Below, one piece after another: positions 55,049 through 64,000 of a stretch of 64,000 nt of DNA. A program made the position numbers and the translations under genes. How positions within the stretch are numbered: position 1 is the first letter of the stretch; each line of letters begins with the position of its first letter. Source of the DNA: Pseudopithomyces maydicus (taxonomy: Eukaryota; Ascomycota; Dothideomycetes; Pleosporales; Didymosphaeriaceae); NCBI GenBank assembly GCA_026873275.1, contig JANTUC010000017.1, forward strand, positions 1,178,001 to 1,242,000. The letters run 5' to 3'. Under the pieces are notes generated by a model. The model was given only the letters and a program-made list of their open reading frames with translations. It did no database searches and was not told the DNA's origin.

Positions 55049-56623
55049 ATGTCACAGGACACACCGAAGCCAGATCTCTCCCAGCTGCCACCTGAAATGC
55101 TCGACTTCACCCTGTTGAAAACAACAGGCGCGCTCGCACCCCGACTGGGCCGCTTGACATTGCCTGGCCGGAAACCAATCGTGACACCTGCGCTGCTTGG
55201 GAACACTTCGCGCGGCGTCATTCCGCACATCTCGCAAGATAATTACCGGAAATATATGCAGGACAATGGCGTGTATATCGCATTGGAAGACTGTAATCTC
55301 ATCTGTTCGAATTGCCTTTCTGTTGGCTAACAATACGTGTAGTCGTAGAGAAGCACCCCGAGAAGACACCGCCAATCTTCCAGTACGATGTCCCCGAACC
55401 ACTTCGCAAATTCATCGCTCTCCCGCAAGACACACCCATCGTGCTGGGCCCAAGGAGAACGCCACCAATACCCACGCCCGCCTCGCACACAAACACTGAA
55501 ATCAGCCTGCTCACATCGGTGGGTTTCAAGTCTATAAGCTCCGAGTACTACGCTTCGGCAGCGCGGAAACTGCAACCCGATATCGTGGTGGGCATGGCCG
55601 ACATTCCCTTTGGCCAGGAAAGCATCGGAATAAAGCGTAAGGACAAGATGAGCGATCGGACGGAAACATGGCTGCGCGATATTGTCGCAAAGAGAAAATC
55701 TCTGGATAAGACGGAGAAGAAATTCGACATCTTCGCGCCGATACTGCCTATCGAGCGGGACCTGCAGAGCTGGTATCTCGAGCACTTGCTAGACGACATG
55801 GTGGACAGCATCTCCGGAGTCGCCATATACGACGCATATCTCTTGGACGATCTTCCCGAGGCCTTGTACAACCTCCCGCGACTATCCCTTCATGCCCCCG
55901 CGAGCCCGCACGAGGTCCTCCGCCAGATCTCGCTCGGCATGGACATCCTAACAATCCCCTTCATAACGGACGCAACCGACGCCGGCATCGCACTAGACTT
56001 CACCTTCCCCCTCCAACCGCACTGCCCACCGGAGCACCCAGACAATCCCTCGGCATCGACATGTGGGACGCCTCGCACGCCTACTCCGTGACCCCCTCTC
56101 CGACGCCTGCCCCTGCTACGCCTGCACAACCCACCACCGCGCCTACATCCAGCACCTCCTCTCCGCCAAAGAAATGCTCGGCTGGTCCCTCATCCAGGTC
56201 CACAACCACGCCGTCCTCACCACCTTCTTCGACAGCATCCGAGACGCCATCCAAGCCGGCACCTTCGACGCCAGCGTCGCCGCCTTCGAGGCTTTCTACG
56301 AGCCAAAACTCCCCGAGAAAACGGGCCAGGGCCCCCGCATCAGGGGCTACCAGTTCAAGAGCGAGGAGCACGCGAAACCAGAGAAGAAGAACAAGAAGCA
56401 GTGGAATGGCGAGATTGGGGGCGGCGCGAGGGGCTTGCCGAAGGTCGTGCTCAAGGCTGCGCATGGACAGCAGCCCGGGAAGAAGGAGCAGATGAGGGAT
56501 GTGATTGATGATGAGGCGTTGGTGGGGTTGGTGGATTTGGTGGATCATGGGGCGGAGGTGGGGGGAGGGGTTGAGGTTGGGGTGGAGGATTTGAGGATCG
56601 AGGATGCGGGGGAGGGGAGGTAG
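55049..56623 (+). CDS. QTRT2: Queuine tRNA-ribosyltransferase accessory subunit 2; two apparent frameshifts
   Basis: QTRT2 (QTRTD1) pairs with the catalytic QTRT1 to swap guanine for queuine at position 34 of GUN-anticodon tRNAs, using queuine salvaged from bacteria. Exons are 55049-55292 and 55343-56623, with a 50-bp intron joining IALED to FVEKHPEKTPPIF. TGT-fold motifs include PALLGNTSRGVIPHIS, SDRTETWLRDIVAKR and IPFGQESIGIKRKDKM. The zinc site CPCYACTTHHRAY, with the later histidine in VHNHAV, is complete. The frame breaks at C runs 56047-56049 and 56092-56096; one C added to each restores LGIDMWDASHAYSVTPLSDAC and gives 508 aa. The Lys/Gln-rich C-terminal end is not conserved. I favour consensus error over loss of function. 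Confidence 0.94.
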
Positions 56624-58117
56624 AGAGGGGCGGGGCGCTGGTGGTGGTGGTGGTGGTGCGTGATGCTGGATATATATATATACATACTTAGACATATACC
56701 CCAAGCGCGGAAGATGACTCCTTGCCTTCCGGCCATCATCCCAGTTGGGAGATCTTGAACATTCCCTCTTCCCCAGCACTGTTCTAATGCCCATGCATTT
56801 CACATCTCACATCTCACACGCCTCACTCCCTCTTTCCCTCGCCATTCATCGCTCCTTCCATAAACCCCAGCGCTCCTTCCCTAAACGCAAGCATTCCTCT
56901 CCGCCCACGCCCTCGACAATCTCGCACACTCGGCGCAAAATTTATGCGCGCAGTCGCGATCCTGCGTGTCATCAGTCCAAGTACACATACCAGCCTGATC
57001 CAGATACACATGGCATCTACAGCGCATACAGATCTCAAGGTCAGGTGTATATATAAACGTACCATGCAGACGGGTTGGTACCCTGTACCCGCGGACCGGG
57101 GGACGCGCGGGTTGATCGAGGAGCATGTGTGGCAGAACCAGCCGGTGTAGGGGGTTGAATGGGGGGCATGGTGGATGATGTGGTTATGGGTTAATCGGTT
57201 GTGGGGTGGGTGCGGTGGTGTAACGGTCTTGAAAAGAAGGGAGGTGTTGGGTGAGTTGGTCGAGGTAGATGCTGCGCTGTTTCTTGGAGAGAGGGGGAAA
57301 AAATAGGTAAACTAGTTGCAAGGTATTGTGGTGGTTTCTGTGAGAAGAAGAGGAGGAGGAGGTAGAAGGTTGACAGGAGTTTGTAAATGCAGTATTTGGA
57401 CGATGCATTTGTGAGGATGGTGCAAACGGGAAGGCAGTCCACGCAGTAGGGCTGGCCAATTGGCTGGCTTGCCCGAAGGTCGGGTTTGCACGTGTGACAT
57501 GCGCGACCTCGAGGATGGAAGAGAGGTTGAAGTGTTGGACCGGATTCTGTTGGGTAGCGCTTTCCGTGTTTGGTGATGGGGTTAATTCACCGGTAGGCTG
57601 CTGTTCGACATGGGTTTTTTTGGTGATGAATATGGAGCATGGAAACTCGAAAGGGAGTTTGAAGGATGGAGGAGGTATTCTAATTAGACTGGTTGATATG
57701 CTTCGTATTGGGGAAGTAGGGATGAATGGTTGAGATAGCACAAGCACATAGAAGCTATACATGCTAATGTATTTCGAGAAATGTAACGCTTTCAAGTTTG
57801 AATCAGCAATTAAGCACAATCATTTGTTGGATTATCATAAGTTCCATGTGTGCGAGTACTCACCCAATCCAATCACAGTCTTGTCGTGTCTGCGCTGAAT
57901 TAGAAACAGCAGGCTTGGTTCAAGTATGCGCCTGCGATCAAGTCCTTAATACCACCAAATCGTATGCGCATATGAATAAACCTATACATTCTGCTGATAT
58001 ATTTATATCCTCTACTGCCTTCGACATCTGCTTCTTTCAGTCTAACCAACAATCGTCTTCTAATAACCACATATAATTATCAACATTTCCGCACATAACG
58101 AATAGCAAACAACAAAT
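56624..58117. other. Intergenic, weak coding hints only
   Basis: This contains GGTGGT and TATATA simple stretches (56638-56690), then mixed sequence. A minus frame at 57184-57819 is Ser/Pro/Thr-rich with no domain. One cysteine-rich frame is listed separately. Confidence 0.45.
56881..57126 (-). CDS. Possible small Cys/His-rich protein (exon)
   Basis: This 81-codon frame contains ICMRCRCHVYLDQAGMCTW and DRDCAHKFCAECARL, a run of Cys/His pairs with zinc-ribbon or RING-like spacing. Just upstream in another frame (about 57140-57060) the minus strand reads GWFCHTCSSINPRVP, which could be a preceding exon. The only in-phase GT-AG pair I find between them is 29 bp, too short to splice normally. 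It could be a real small secreted or nuclear zinc protein with a mis-seen junction, or chance. Confidence 0.3.
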   Translation of the reverse strand: MLLDQPARPPVRGYRVPTRLHGTFIYTPDLEICMRCRCHVYLDQAGMCTWTDDTQDRDCAHKFCAECARLSRAWAERNACV

Positions 58118-58411
58118 ATGGGTGGTACGCTTAGCGAACGTGATTATGTCGGTATAAGTATAGCTGTAGTGTTTGCCGTTTTGGCGGGTGCTGTTTGTTG
58201 TTGGCTTTATACCTTGGGGAATACTCATGAGTGGAGGGCGGTATTATTCCGACGCGGGACTGGAGGAGATGACCAGAACGTGATGGAGATTGAAATGACA
58301 GATCTAGAGAGAGGTGAAGGGAGAAGTCGGGATATGAATATGGCTCAGGGTAGGAGCGAAGGCTTGACTATTGAGGATGATAACGAGAGGTGGACTAGGA
58401 TTGCGCTGTGA
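58118..58411 (+). CDS. Small single-pass membrane protein, hypothetical
   Basis: This intact 97-aa frame starts MGGTLSERDYVGISIAVVFA. One membrane helix (VGISIAVVFAVLAGAVCCWL) is followed by a charged cytosolic tail with EIEMTDLERGEGRSRDMNM and an acidic end. The layout (short N-terminus, helix, polar tail of about 65 residues) resembles the orphan at 59949. No family is recognised. It is single-exon, with no frame problems. Confidence 0.5.
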   Translation: MGGTLSERDYVGISIAVVFAVLAGAVCCWLYTLGNTHEWRAVLFRRGTGGDDQNVMEIEMTDLERGEGRSRDMNMAQGRSEGLTIEDDNERWTRIAL

Positions 58412-58829
58412 GCAGCGCAGAAGTCGCTGGCACATCTTTATCAGTTTTGGGTTTTCTTTCATGAATTACATAAACATTTCCCGTTAGCCTTTTGATCGAT
58501 TTCTTTGTTTCTCTAGTCGTGATATGGAGTGAAACGATCCAGTGACCAAGTTCGTGGATGACCCGCCACTCCAGTCTTTGTTTGCATGTCAATTATATAT
58601 GGCAGACAAAAGATATATTTTCCTGTTCACCGATCCGCTATTGTCTCCACAAGCGAGATCGATTTGAAAGACAAAGCACAATAGCCTCACGTCTGAAAGA
58701 AAAAAAACGTCCTCTCTTACCAGCAAGACTCAAAAGCAGACAAGTCGTCCACGTATGTTCATCACATTCATTTCTCCTTTCCCGTCTAACATGGTGCATC
58801 TAGCGACGACAATAATTGGTATCACATGA

Positions 58830-59645
58830 CTTGCAGCCAGTGCGATAGCTCTAGATGTAAGCTACGTCGTTCAGACCAGCCCTGCGATTCCATCTAGCAG
58901 CATCTCATCTTGCGTATCGCTCGTCACAGTTACGCTCACCGAATACAATGGGTTCAATGACAACGCGCAGGACGTTGTGGGCTACGATATTGTGCCGGCT
59001 AGTCCCGCAAATGCATCGCTCACAGGAAGTCTTATAACAGATACCTTTTCGTCGTCAGTAGCGGTGTCTATTTTCCCAGCGATGGAAGAGAAACTGGTAA
59101 CCGCCACAAAGCAGTCAGAGAGTATTACGCCAACCATTTCATCGAGCGCTCGGATCGGTAGTAGTAGCGGAGCTTCGTCTGGAGAGTATACTGAGACCAA
59201 CAAGAGCAGCACCGAGGTCCATACTTCTGCTAAAAGCAGTGGTTCTTCCATAGCGACTAGTGCGTCCCCAACGACTAGCTCCTCCGTAGCGACCAGCACT
59301 TCCACAGCGACCAGCTCTTCCACGCCGTCTCCCACTTCCATAAGCACCGAAGAGACAACATCTACAGCGGTCATCTACAGTAGCAATGAATCTTTAGACA
59401 TCGCATCCGCGTACCAAGTGAACCAGGATTCAACTCCCTTTTCGTTCGCCAGTGCACATGTTGCAAGCAGTTCGACCACAAGCACTTGCTTGTGGACATT
59501 GACTTCTAGGAGGAAGAGTAGTAGTAGAACAGAACCAGTGCCGCAAGCTACTGTGACTAGCGAGGAAAGTGATGGCGGTGGTAGCAGCAGTATTGGTGGA
59601 AGTGGGTTGATTGGGAACATACTTCACGGTGCGGGGTTGTCCTAA
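58830..59645 (+). CDS. Ser/Thr-rich mucin-like protein, 5' end unresolved
   Basis: The frame is open from just after a stop at 58827 to 59645. It starts in LAASAIALDVSYVVQTSPAI, which looks like the end of a signal peptide, and continues through SSCVSLVTVTLTEYNGFNDN. About 100 residues of Ser/Thr/Ala repeats follow (SSSVATSTSTATSSSTPSPT), heavily O-glycosylated if secreted. It ends in a Gly-rich segment, GGSGLIGNILHGAGLS. No in-frame ATG fits the leader. An upstream exon joined at an acceptor near 58836 (CTTGCAG) is likely, but I could not fix it. The first internal ATG is at 59082. A cell-wall or surface protein is plausible. Confidence 0.5.
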   Translation, partial: LAASAIALDVSYVVQTSPAIPSSSISSCVSLVTVTLTEYNGFNDNAQDVVGYDIVPASPANASLTGSLITDTFSSSVAVSIFPAMEEKLVTATKQSESITPTISSSARIGSSSGASSGEYTETNKSSTEVHTSAKSSGSSIATSASPTTSSSVATSTSTATSSSTPSPTSISTEETTSTAVIYSSNESLDIASAYQVNQDSTPFSFASAHVASSSTTSTCLWTLTSRRKSSSRTEPVPQATVTSEESDGGGSSSIGGSGLIGNILHGAGLS

Positions 59646-59948
59646 TAATTCTCAACATCGACGTTTCGTTATTGAATTCGCCTGATCATACTAATAATAA
59701 GTAGCGCTCCCTGATAAAATACATTTACTGAAGATATTCCCAATTGATCGAATCGCAGTGTGAATGAGATACAAATGTTTTCATTTAATTGAACAATCAT
59801 ATATTTCCTCAACTCAGACGTGTCCTATCATTGAATATGATCTAGAAACCTCTTCTACAAATACAACGAACAGCCAGCCTTCCTCCATATCTCATTCCAA
59901 AACAACGTACCCTCCTCTACCCAAAAATTGGCAATAAAAACTCCTAAC

Positions 59949-60454
59949 ATGTCTTCAACAACTGTCATCGTAGTCATCGCTGTTTTATTGGCGGTTCTCG
60001 TTCTTGGTGCACTTTTATGCTGTTTCGCGTGCAAAACGCCGACGTTCGCAACCCCAGTATGTTATGAGCCACCGTTCTAATGTTTGAAAACAAGATGAAT
60101 CAACCTAACAAAACACAGGGACCCAGTAGTGGTGCAGCGTCAGGAAACGCATCGCAACAAGCACAGATGCCAAATTATGCTGCGTGGCCAGGCCAAGGTG
60201 CATCGCAACAGCAGGGATCAAGAGGTCCTGGACAATCGCAACAGAGATCAAGAGGCCCAGGACAATCGCAGCAGGGGTCGAGAGGTCCAGGATCCTCTCA
60301 ACAGGGATATTCGATACAGATGAGTTCTGATGCGGGATCTCGAAAGCAAGGGTACTCGGGGCAAGGTTCCAATCAGAAGGGGTATTCCAAGAAAGGACGT
60401 TCGAAGAACAGCCGTTCAAGTCACGGATACTCCTCTCAGGGTTCTAGTAGTTAG
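59949..60454 (+). CDS. Small membrane protein with Gly/Gln/Ser-rich repeat tail
   Basis: Exon 1 (59949-60056) encodes MSSTTVIVVIAVLLAVLVLG then ALLCCFACKTPTFATP, a signal-anchor helix capped by cysteines that could be palmitoylated. A 62-bp intron (60057-60118; donor GTATGT, branch CCTAAC, acceptor CACAG) keeps the frame into exon 2 (60119-60454). Exon 2 encodes a low-complexity tail with imperfect repeats of SRGPGQSQQ and later GYS-type units, ending SSHGYSSQGSSS. The total is 147 aa. The tail composition (Gly, Gln, Ser, Arg, Tyr) resembles disordered, prion-like regions; that is inference from composition. No homolog is recognised. Confidence 0.6.
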
Positions 60455-60770
60455 GCCATATGATGTTTCAAGAGAACTCTGGAGGCCTCCTCCGAAATTT
60501 TCGATCATAGAATATCAATATTTTACATGGGTAAACGCGAAAAGTGCATCATAGTGAAAGTTGAGTTTGAAAGCTATTATGTTATTTTTGTCTTCAGGAA
60601 AAGGAATTTGTGACTTGAGTCTATAAACAGCACTGTCGGCTCCGCCCGCCTGAATAGTTCGTTCAACCTCACACAAGAATGTCGCCCATAGGCTGGTGTC
60701 TCTAGGATACGTGTGGAGGTAGACGTTGCCGTGAGTCACTTGATTTGTCCATTACTACAGAGCCCTCTGG

Positions 60771-62074
60771 TTAGACTTGGATCGTCGCGTCCATCCACTC
60801 CTTCCTCCCAATCGCCCACTCGGCAGGATCATCAAACCCCCACACCAGCCTTTCCTCCTCCAGCTCCTTGAGGGTCTTTTCGAGCACCGTCTTGGCTTCG
60901 GACAAGCGCTCATCCTCTCCGCTTGCGTTCTCTATCTTGCGCTCGACCTCACCCAGGAGTTCTTCAGCTACGATCTCTTCGCTCATTAGCCGCAGTATGG
61001 CGTCCCAAGAGTCCTCTTCGTCCAACTCCAGCTTTCCTGCTAGATAGATGGCGTCGATGCTCGTATCCACGTGGTCCTGCACAAACTCGGGTACGTACCG
61101 CCTGCCCTCGTGGAACTCGATCTGTTGGCGGCACAGCGGACAGGTTCGATGCGGGTGGACAGCGGCGTTGGCGAGTGGGGCATCCATCCACAACTCCAGA
61201 CAGCTCTTTCCGACTATGTGTCCACAGTACTTGATCTTGACTGGGTAGTCGGAGATTAGGTCGTCGATGTTGGGATCGGCAAGGTCGAGAAACTCGTTCC
61301 GGCAGATTGGGCATGCGCGGTCGGCGTCGGAAGAGAAGTTGTTGATGGTAGCCGCAGGGATCGCACATGCGAAGTGGTCGAGCTTACCGGCTTGGATCTT
61401 GTTGAAGATGCGCTTGCACAGCCCTACTTCGTCTCGAGTCGTCTCTGGATGTATCCTGTGGGTGAACCAACTCTTCTGTCGGTCATGTCCATGGAGGCGT
61501 TGGAGAGTACGTGCGTGGCTGATTGCCCATCGGTGGTGCACGGCCAGTGCAAAGGCGTAATCGAGACGCTCTTCTGCACTGCCCTGATCCTCATCGGTGA
61601 GGGCCATGTAAAGCCTCTCCATGTCGGTCCAGTCGTCCTCCGCCTTTTCGATGGCGGACCGAAGGAGCCGGGTCATGTGCTCTTTTGTGAGATGGTGAGC
61701 CTGAAGGCTCACCATCTGCACAAGCCAACCTCGCGCTGCGCGCAGTTGGTGGCGTACTTCTGCTGTCGAGGTTATCATGTGAAGGCGGAAAGGAGGTTCA
61801 TCATGAGTATCATGGTAGCAGTCACGAAGATAGCCAATGTCCATGGGGAATAAGAGAGTGGAGTCCCTACGTTGATTGCTTAGCAGGGCTTGGACTTCTG
61901 CAAGCAGCCCGAGGCGCTCTTTGGCCTCTTTGGCAACTGCACACTGTTAGAAAAGGGTCCAGAAAAGCGACGCAGGTGGCCGCGATTTTACAAGTGCAGC
62001 GACATACCTTCTTCTTTCGGGGGCAGATCCTTGGAACGAGGGAACAGTTCCTCACGCCAATCGTTACTGGTCAT
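60771..62074 (-). CDS. RING-finger protein, probable E3 ubiquitin ligase
   Basis: Exon 1 (62074-62008) encodes MTSNDWREELFPRSKDLPPK. A 71-bp intron (62007-61937; donor GTATGT, branch TCTAAC, acceptor GTGCAG) joins it to exon 2 (61936-60771), starting VAKEAKERLGLLAEVQALLS. The protein is 410 aa, longer than the frame that begins at the internal Met 61844. The RING lies at about residues 225-290: CPICRNEF, KYCGHIVGKSCLELW and HRTCPLCRQQI, giving the C3HC4 pattern with a long first loop. A helical N-terminal region precedes it and an acidic coiled-coil-like end follows (SEAKTVLEKTLKELEEERLV). RINGs of this kind recruit E2 enzymes; the substrate is unknown. A heptamer minisatellite sits directly upstream of the start. 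Confidence 0.92.
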
Positions 62075-62085
62075 CTTGTTAGAGT

Positions 62086-62300
62086 TGCGGTTTGTGATTT
62101 GTAGTTTGCGGTTTGCGATTCGTGATCTGCAGTCTGCGGTCTGCGGTCTGCGGCTTGCGGCTTGCGGCTTGCGGCTTACAGTCTACGGTCTGCGGTCTGC
62201 AGCTTGCGGCTTGCGGTTTACGGTCTGCTGTCCACTGTCTGCTGTCTGCTGTCTGCTTTCTGCGGTCTGCAGCTCGCGGTTCGCGGTTAACGGTCTGACA
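62086..62300 (+). repeat. Heptamer minisatellite (TGCGGTC/TGCGGCT) upstream of the RING gene
   Basis: About 30 degenerate 7-bp units (CTGCGGT, TTGCGGC, CTGCTGT and variants) run from 12 bp before the RING gene ATG outwards. The unit drifts from GTTTGCG through TGCGGCT to TGCTGTC across the array. Confidence 0.9.
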
Positions 62301-64000
62301 GTAGATGGGAAGTGAGGTGCAGTGGGGAGAGCTCTGGACGAAGCTGTGGTGGGGCTATATTTTGGTGAGCTAAGCGACTTGTGTACGCGTCCGGTGAATG
62401 CGCGCACCCACGGTCGCGATGGTACACGCGTGACGCGGGGTAAACAGTAAATAAGATCGCAAGACCCGTAGTGTCCAGGACTTTTGCGAGGCAATCTGGC
62501 CTTTGTGGCAAACGCCAGTTCGAGGGCTTCAGAATGAACCTCTCGTTATGGATGAGTTAAGACTCTAAATGCATGCTTTTCCTATCAAGTATGCTCCAAG
62601 ATGTTATTTTGAGTACAATAAAGTGATCATTTTGCGGTAAATCGAAGGTCATCAAAGACTGGCAACTCTGAGAACGGGAATCAGCACCCCATGTATATTT
62701 ACATCCACAACTTTCGCTGCCCGTAATGGTTCTCTCTAATGTCTTATCAGCTTTAAATACCATCCTATATCTTCCTCTCGAAATTGTGTTGCTATTGCCA
62801 TCCACTACTTTATTTATACGGAGCGTTGTAAGAAGATAAACTGGCAGTGTCGACCATTACAGGTAAGGCTAAGGCTACCTCAAATAGTGAGCTTTTTTCT
62901 CAATATTTCCTTAGTTCTGAGACTTTAGAGCGGCTCAAAATCTTACTGGAAGCAATCACCTCACTTTATCTCATATCTGGAGACAATCATGACGCAGAGC
63001 GAAGGTTAGTGTGAGGTGAAGAGACCTTAAGGTTTTAGTTTAGAACCCATTTGGCCTTATGACAACTCCGAAATATCTGTAGAACTACAATGAAATGTCA
63101 AGATTTCCTTTAAATTGAGAAATCATGAGATTGAAGAACTGTTGAAGAAGAAACAACATATGTTTATATTCTGGGAAGAGTATATCGAGGTTTCGTTGCT
63201 GATATAAAGTACAATGCCAGCAGTTGAATGTGGTTCAGTGGGTTTTGGCAAATTATGGATGCTTTTCTCAAAGCCCATAAGCAGGCTCATTGATACTGAA
63301 CTATCGAATTCTTTTTACTGTATTAATGTAGGATAGATAGGTTTATTGCATGCATGATCAAGATGTGTGGGATTGCAAGCGATGCAATGCTTTCTATATT
63401 CGTTCTCTCTTTATGACAATCCAGGTATATAGCAATGTCCGAAGGCATGCTCTTGCGATTTCTACCAGATTAATAATGCTAGAGTATGAATTTCTGTGCA
63501 TCTGTTTCTGTCGTTGGGGTGTATTGGTTCACTCTCTTGTCTCTGTGTTCTGCTTTTGGATTAGCGCAAGCGGGCGCCACATGGTGGCTATTGGCTAGTG
63601 TCGGCTTAGTAAGACAAATAGCGTGAAAGTAACACCGCTCATGTATAGGCTTCGCTCCTTACAGTGCTTCCTGTTATCTGCAACCCCAGGTTTTCGGAAA
63701 TCTAACGGTCGTGAATGCGTTGATTGATATAGAAACCATCTCGATTCATGGTCGTCGAAATAGCGCTCGTTTCCGGGCACTCCGCAAGAACATGTGTTCT
63801 CGATCAGCCAGACAACGCCACCAATGAATGCCACTGAGCGCTAACGAGCGGATACGAGCGGCGCGAATGTCCTCACTCTATCGCGGCGAAGGCACAGAAA
63901 AACATAAGACCATGCAATAGACTATTCGAGGGCACTTAGCATCCATTATGTGCTCAATCTGGTATGCGCAGCTCCAGGTCGGCTTTAACCCATGTTCGCA
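62301..64000. other. Terminal 1.7 kb, no gene recognised
   Basis: The sequence is AT-leaning. A minus frame at 62557-62805 (MDGNSNTISRGRYRMVFKAD) and a plus frame at 63350-63598 are intact but have no domain or splice partner. A gene could continue beyond the window end. Confidence 0.45.

Noticed and set aside
57184..57819. 211-codon Ser/Pro/Thr-rich minus frame
   Set aside because: No domain, no signal peptide and low-complexity composition; not supported as a gene.
62086..62300. CRISPR-like array
   Set aside because: Units are only 7 bp, contiguous and without unique spacers; it is a minisatellite, and the host is a eukaryote.
62557..62805. 82-codon minus frame (MDGNSNTIS...)
   Set aside because: It is intact but has no recognisable family and no splice partner; too weak to call.

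Overview
The window is nuclear DNA from a filamentous ascomycete. Protein-coding genes carry short GT-AG introns (mostly 45-165 bp) with CTAAC/CTGAC-type branch sites. There is a dispersed 5S rRNA gene with its own TATA box, and fungal-only families are present: Zn2Cys6 regulator, Egh16/GAS-type secreted protein, LPREL/F-box-like proteins and a tyrosinase. Transition-mutated, AT-rich repeat remnants look like RIP. A Dothideomycete is my best guess, but that is inference.

Layout. 1-2130: 3' part of PWP2 (U3 snoRNP WD40 protein). 3.8-5.2 kb: Egh16/GAS-like secreted protein with a Gly/Asn-rich tail. 6.17-6.29 kb: 5S rRNA. 6.8-9.4 kb (minus): Zn2Cys6 regulator. 11.1-12.9 kb (minus): amino-acid permease. 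14.2-16.6 kb (minus): GH95 alpha-fucosidase. 16.6-20.8 kb: gene-free and AT-rich. 20.8-23.8 kb: LPEIR-motif protein, the NatC subunit NAA38, and a mitochondrial-type protein. 23.8-28.6 kb: gene-free and microsatellite-rich. 28.6-38.1 kb: tyrosinase, secreted FAD oxidase and MFS exporter. 40.1-40.8 kb: cysteine-rich membrane protein. 41-54 kb: an accessory island with an LPREL-type gene, a nearly intact LINE retrotransposon (ORF1 with two zinc knuckles; ORF2 with endonuclease and reverse transcriptase) and many copies of a short dispersed repeat. 54.2-62.1 kb: small membrane or low-complexity orphans, the queuosine-pathway subunit QTRT2 and a RING-finger protein. 62.1-64 kb: a heptamer minisatellite, then nothing recognisable.

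Two observations stand out. First, five otherwise well-conserved genes (GAS-like, GH95, FAD oxidase, MFS, QTRT2) are broken at eleven sites. Every site can be explained by one missing base in a homopolymer run, and adding the base makes each spliced length divisible by three. This looks like consensus undercalling rather than pseudogenes. Second, the LINE carries apparent spliceosomal introns in both ORFs, and one of them (50885-50951) is built from the dispersed repeat found in at least twelve other copies, nearly all within 15 kb. That is the signature expected of an introner-like element and is the best candidate here for an undescribed system.

Most other genes are independent housekeeping or accessory genes. 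The tyrosinase, FAD oxidase and MFS transporter could form a small oxidative/export neighbourhood, but no polyketide or peptide synthase is present to anchor a biosynthetic cluster.
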